Assembly: GCA_016712265.1 (NCBI GenBank)
Contig: JADJRJ010000031.1
Span: forward strand, 1,302,001-1,366,000
Length of the DNA stretch: 64,000 nucleotides
Reading direction: 5' to 3'
DNA from: Gemmatimonadota bacterium
Lineage (GTDB): Bacteria > Gemmatimonadota > Gemmatimonadetes > Gemmatimonadales > Gemmatimonadaceae
In this document: positions 62,860-64,000 of the stretch, in pieces
Layout of the letters: the number at the start of each line of letters is the position of its first letter
Numbering within the stretch: position 1 is the stretch's first letter
Program-made: the position numbers and the translations under genes
The notes under the pieces: model-generated
Database searches by the model: none
Told to the model about the DNA's origin: nothing
Seen by the model: only the letters and a program-made list of their open reading frames with translations

Positions 62860-63720
62860 ATGCGGGTTTCCCTCGATGCCCTCCAGTCGCTCGCCTGGCC
62901 GGCGCGGCGCCTGGCGGTTGGGGGGCGGAGCGGCACCCAGCGGTCGACGCTGCGCGGGCGCGCTCCCGAACTGAGCGCCTATCGCGCCTATCGCGCCGGG
63001 GATGACGTGCGCGACATGGATTGGAAGCTGCTGGCCCGCAGCGACCGGTCCTGGATCCGGTTGTCGGAGGACCGGGCCATCCACCCCACCTGGTTCGTGC
63101 TCGATGCGACGGCGTCGATGGCGTTTCCGGTGGGGACCCTGGCGAAGTGGCGGGCGGTTTGTGCCCTCGCGGAGGGACTGGCGTTCCTGGCGCACAAGGT
63201 GGGCGATCCGGTGGGTGGCTCTGTGGTCGGTGGAGACCCTGGCGAGGGCGCCCTCATGCCGGTGAGCACCCGACGCGACATCGTGCCCACCTGGCGGGCG
63301 CTGCTCGATGGGGTGGTCCCGGGAGGCACCGCCCCGCTGGCCCCGGCCGTGGCATCAGCTCCCGTGCGCGGCCGCCTGGTCATCCTGTCAGACCTGTTGG
63401 GTGATGCGGCGGCGTGTCGCGATGCAGCCAATCGTTGGCTGGTGTCCGGGAGTGAGGTGATCGTGCTCCACGTCCTGTCGCAGGCGGAGTGGATGCCGGC
63501 CGGAGGCAGTGTGGTCGATCCGGAGGACGCGACTCGCGAGCGCGTGTTGGGCCCCGAGGGCATCCCGGCCTATGCGGCGGCGCTCGCGCAGTGGGTGCGC
63601 GACGAGGAGGACTGGTGGGTCGGTCGCGGGGCTGCCTTTCATCGGATTGTTGCGGAAGAGGACGTGATCGGTGCGATCCGTCGGGTGGTCGGTGGACCGC
63701 GCGCGGTGGGGGCTCGTTAG
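62860..63720 (+). CDS. DUF58 protein
   Basis: 286 residues. The DUF58 signature YRAGDDVRDMDWKLLARS is present near residue 45, followed by a VWA-like fold (TWFVLDATASMAF with an altered metal-binding site, VILSDLLGDAAA). It partners MoxR ATPases. No membrane segment. The next gene begins 3 nt after the stop. Confidence 0.9.
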   Translation: MRVSLDALQSLAWPARRLAVGGRSGTQRSTLRGRAPELSAYRAYRAGDDVRDMDWKLLARSDRSWIRLSEDRAIHPTWFVLDATASMAFPVGTLAKWRAVCALAEGLAFLAHKVGDPVGGSVVGGDPGEGALMPVSTRRDIVPTWRALLDGVVPGGTAPLAPAVASAPVRGRLVILSDLLGDAAACRDAANRWLVSGSEVIVLHVLSQAEWMPAGGSVVDPEDATRERVLGPEGIPAYAAALAQWVRDEEDWWVGRGAAFHRIVAEEDVIGAIRRVVGGPRAVGAR

Positions 63721-63723
63721 GCG

Positions 63724-64000
63724 ATGTGGGCGTGGTGGCTGGCGGCCACGGCCGGGATCGTGGTCACCGGCGCCCATTGGTTGGCCTGGCGCCGGTCGTC
63801 GTCCGCCGTCCTCCCCACGGCGCGATTTGTGCCCGCCGGCGCGCGCCCCCAGCACGTACGACGCGTCGCCCTCGACGAGCCGCTGCTCTGGATGCTCCGG
63901 TTGCTGGTCGTTGGATGCCTGGGGGCCGCCGTGGCGCCGGGACTGTTTCAGCTGCCACGCTCGGGCCGTGCCAGCATCCTCCTCGTCGATGCCACGCGCG
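63724..64000 (+). CDS. BatA-like membrane protein, N-terminal part
   Basis: 92 codons visible; continues past the window. First membrane segment WAWWLAATAGIVVTGAHWLAW then a basic loop, ARFVPAGAR, a second segment LLWMLRLLVVGCLGAAVAPG. This is the BatA_N layout that precedes VWA domains in the MoxR-DUF58-Bat module. The final residues SILLVDATR begin the expected VWA domain. Confidence 0.75.
   Translation, partial: MWAWWLAATAGIVVTGAHWLAWRRSSSAVLPTARFVPAGARPQHVRRVALDEPLLWMLRLLVVGCLGAAVAPGLFQLPRSGRASILLVDATR

Overview
This is a GC-rich bacterial chromosome segment, densely coded, with many GTG/TTG starts and 4-bp or 8-bp overlaps between adjacent genes. Gene content and order suggest a member of the Gemmatimonadota. 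That is inference from overall character: there is no 16S gene here and I could run no search. Rare TTA leucine codons occur mostly in a TTA-GGC/GGT (Leu-Gly) context, which looks like a codon signature of the host.

Region 1 (1-6932): end of rpoB, rpoC, a PlsB-like acyltransferase, then rpsL-rpsG behind their own promoter, closed by a strong Rho-independent terminator. Region 2 (7068-14300): a complete lasso-peptide biosynthetic cluster placed between rpsG and fusA, where the str operon is normally continuous. It encodes a PqqD-like leader-binding protein, a transglutaminase-like leader peptidase, an asparagine-synthetase-like cyclase, a 53-residue precursor ending in Ser, an HPr-kinase-like tailoring kinase, an ABC-2 exporter (ATPase plus permease) and a nucleotidyltransferase-fold protein. 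The set predicts a Cys-containing lasso peptide modified on its C-terminal Ser. Region 3 (14708-29642): fusA, tuf, then the S10 and spc ribosomal protein operons to secY. Several r-proteins carry disordered extensions, most strikingly an Arg/Gly-rich N-terminus on S5. A 7-bp tandem repeat lies between secY and adk.

Region 4 (29890-43950): housekeeping and metabolism. It holds adk, map, a GT39-type membrane glycosyltransferase, an IMPase-ftcD pair on the minus strand, trpS, a PilT-type ATPase, a DapA-family aldolase, two adjacent genes that each carry a frameshift (M28-like peptidase, DUF456-like protein), a DUF1269-like protein, purA, a YpdA-type flavin reductase and a metallo-beta-lactamase-fold protein. 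Region 5 (44053-53362): a lone FIST_N protein, then a full quinohemoprotein amine dehydrogenase operon in the order qhpG-A-D-C-B-F-E. The tiny gamma subunit keeps every residue, at exact spacing, needed for the CTQ cofactor and the three thioether crosslinks.

Region 6 (53443-64000): glyS, a large hybrid histidine kinase (minus strand), an M20 peptidase, an SDR oxidoreductase, a GAF/HATPase protein without a visible phosphoacceptor His, two small proteins (one resembling a ubiquitin-like beta-grasp fold), and the start of a MoxR-DUF58-BatA module that continues past the window.

The strongest candidates for new biology are the lasso cluster inside the str locus with its unusual precursor, the RGG-type tail on S5, and a promoter / immediate hairpin / U-tract / ATG leader shared by rpsL and purA.
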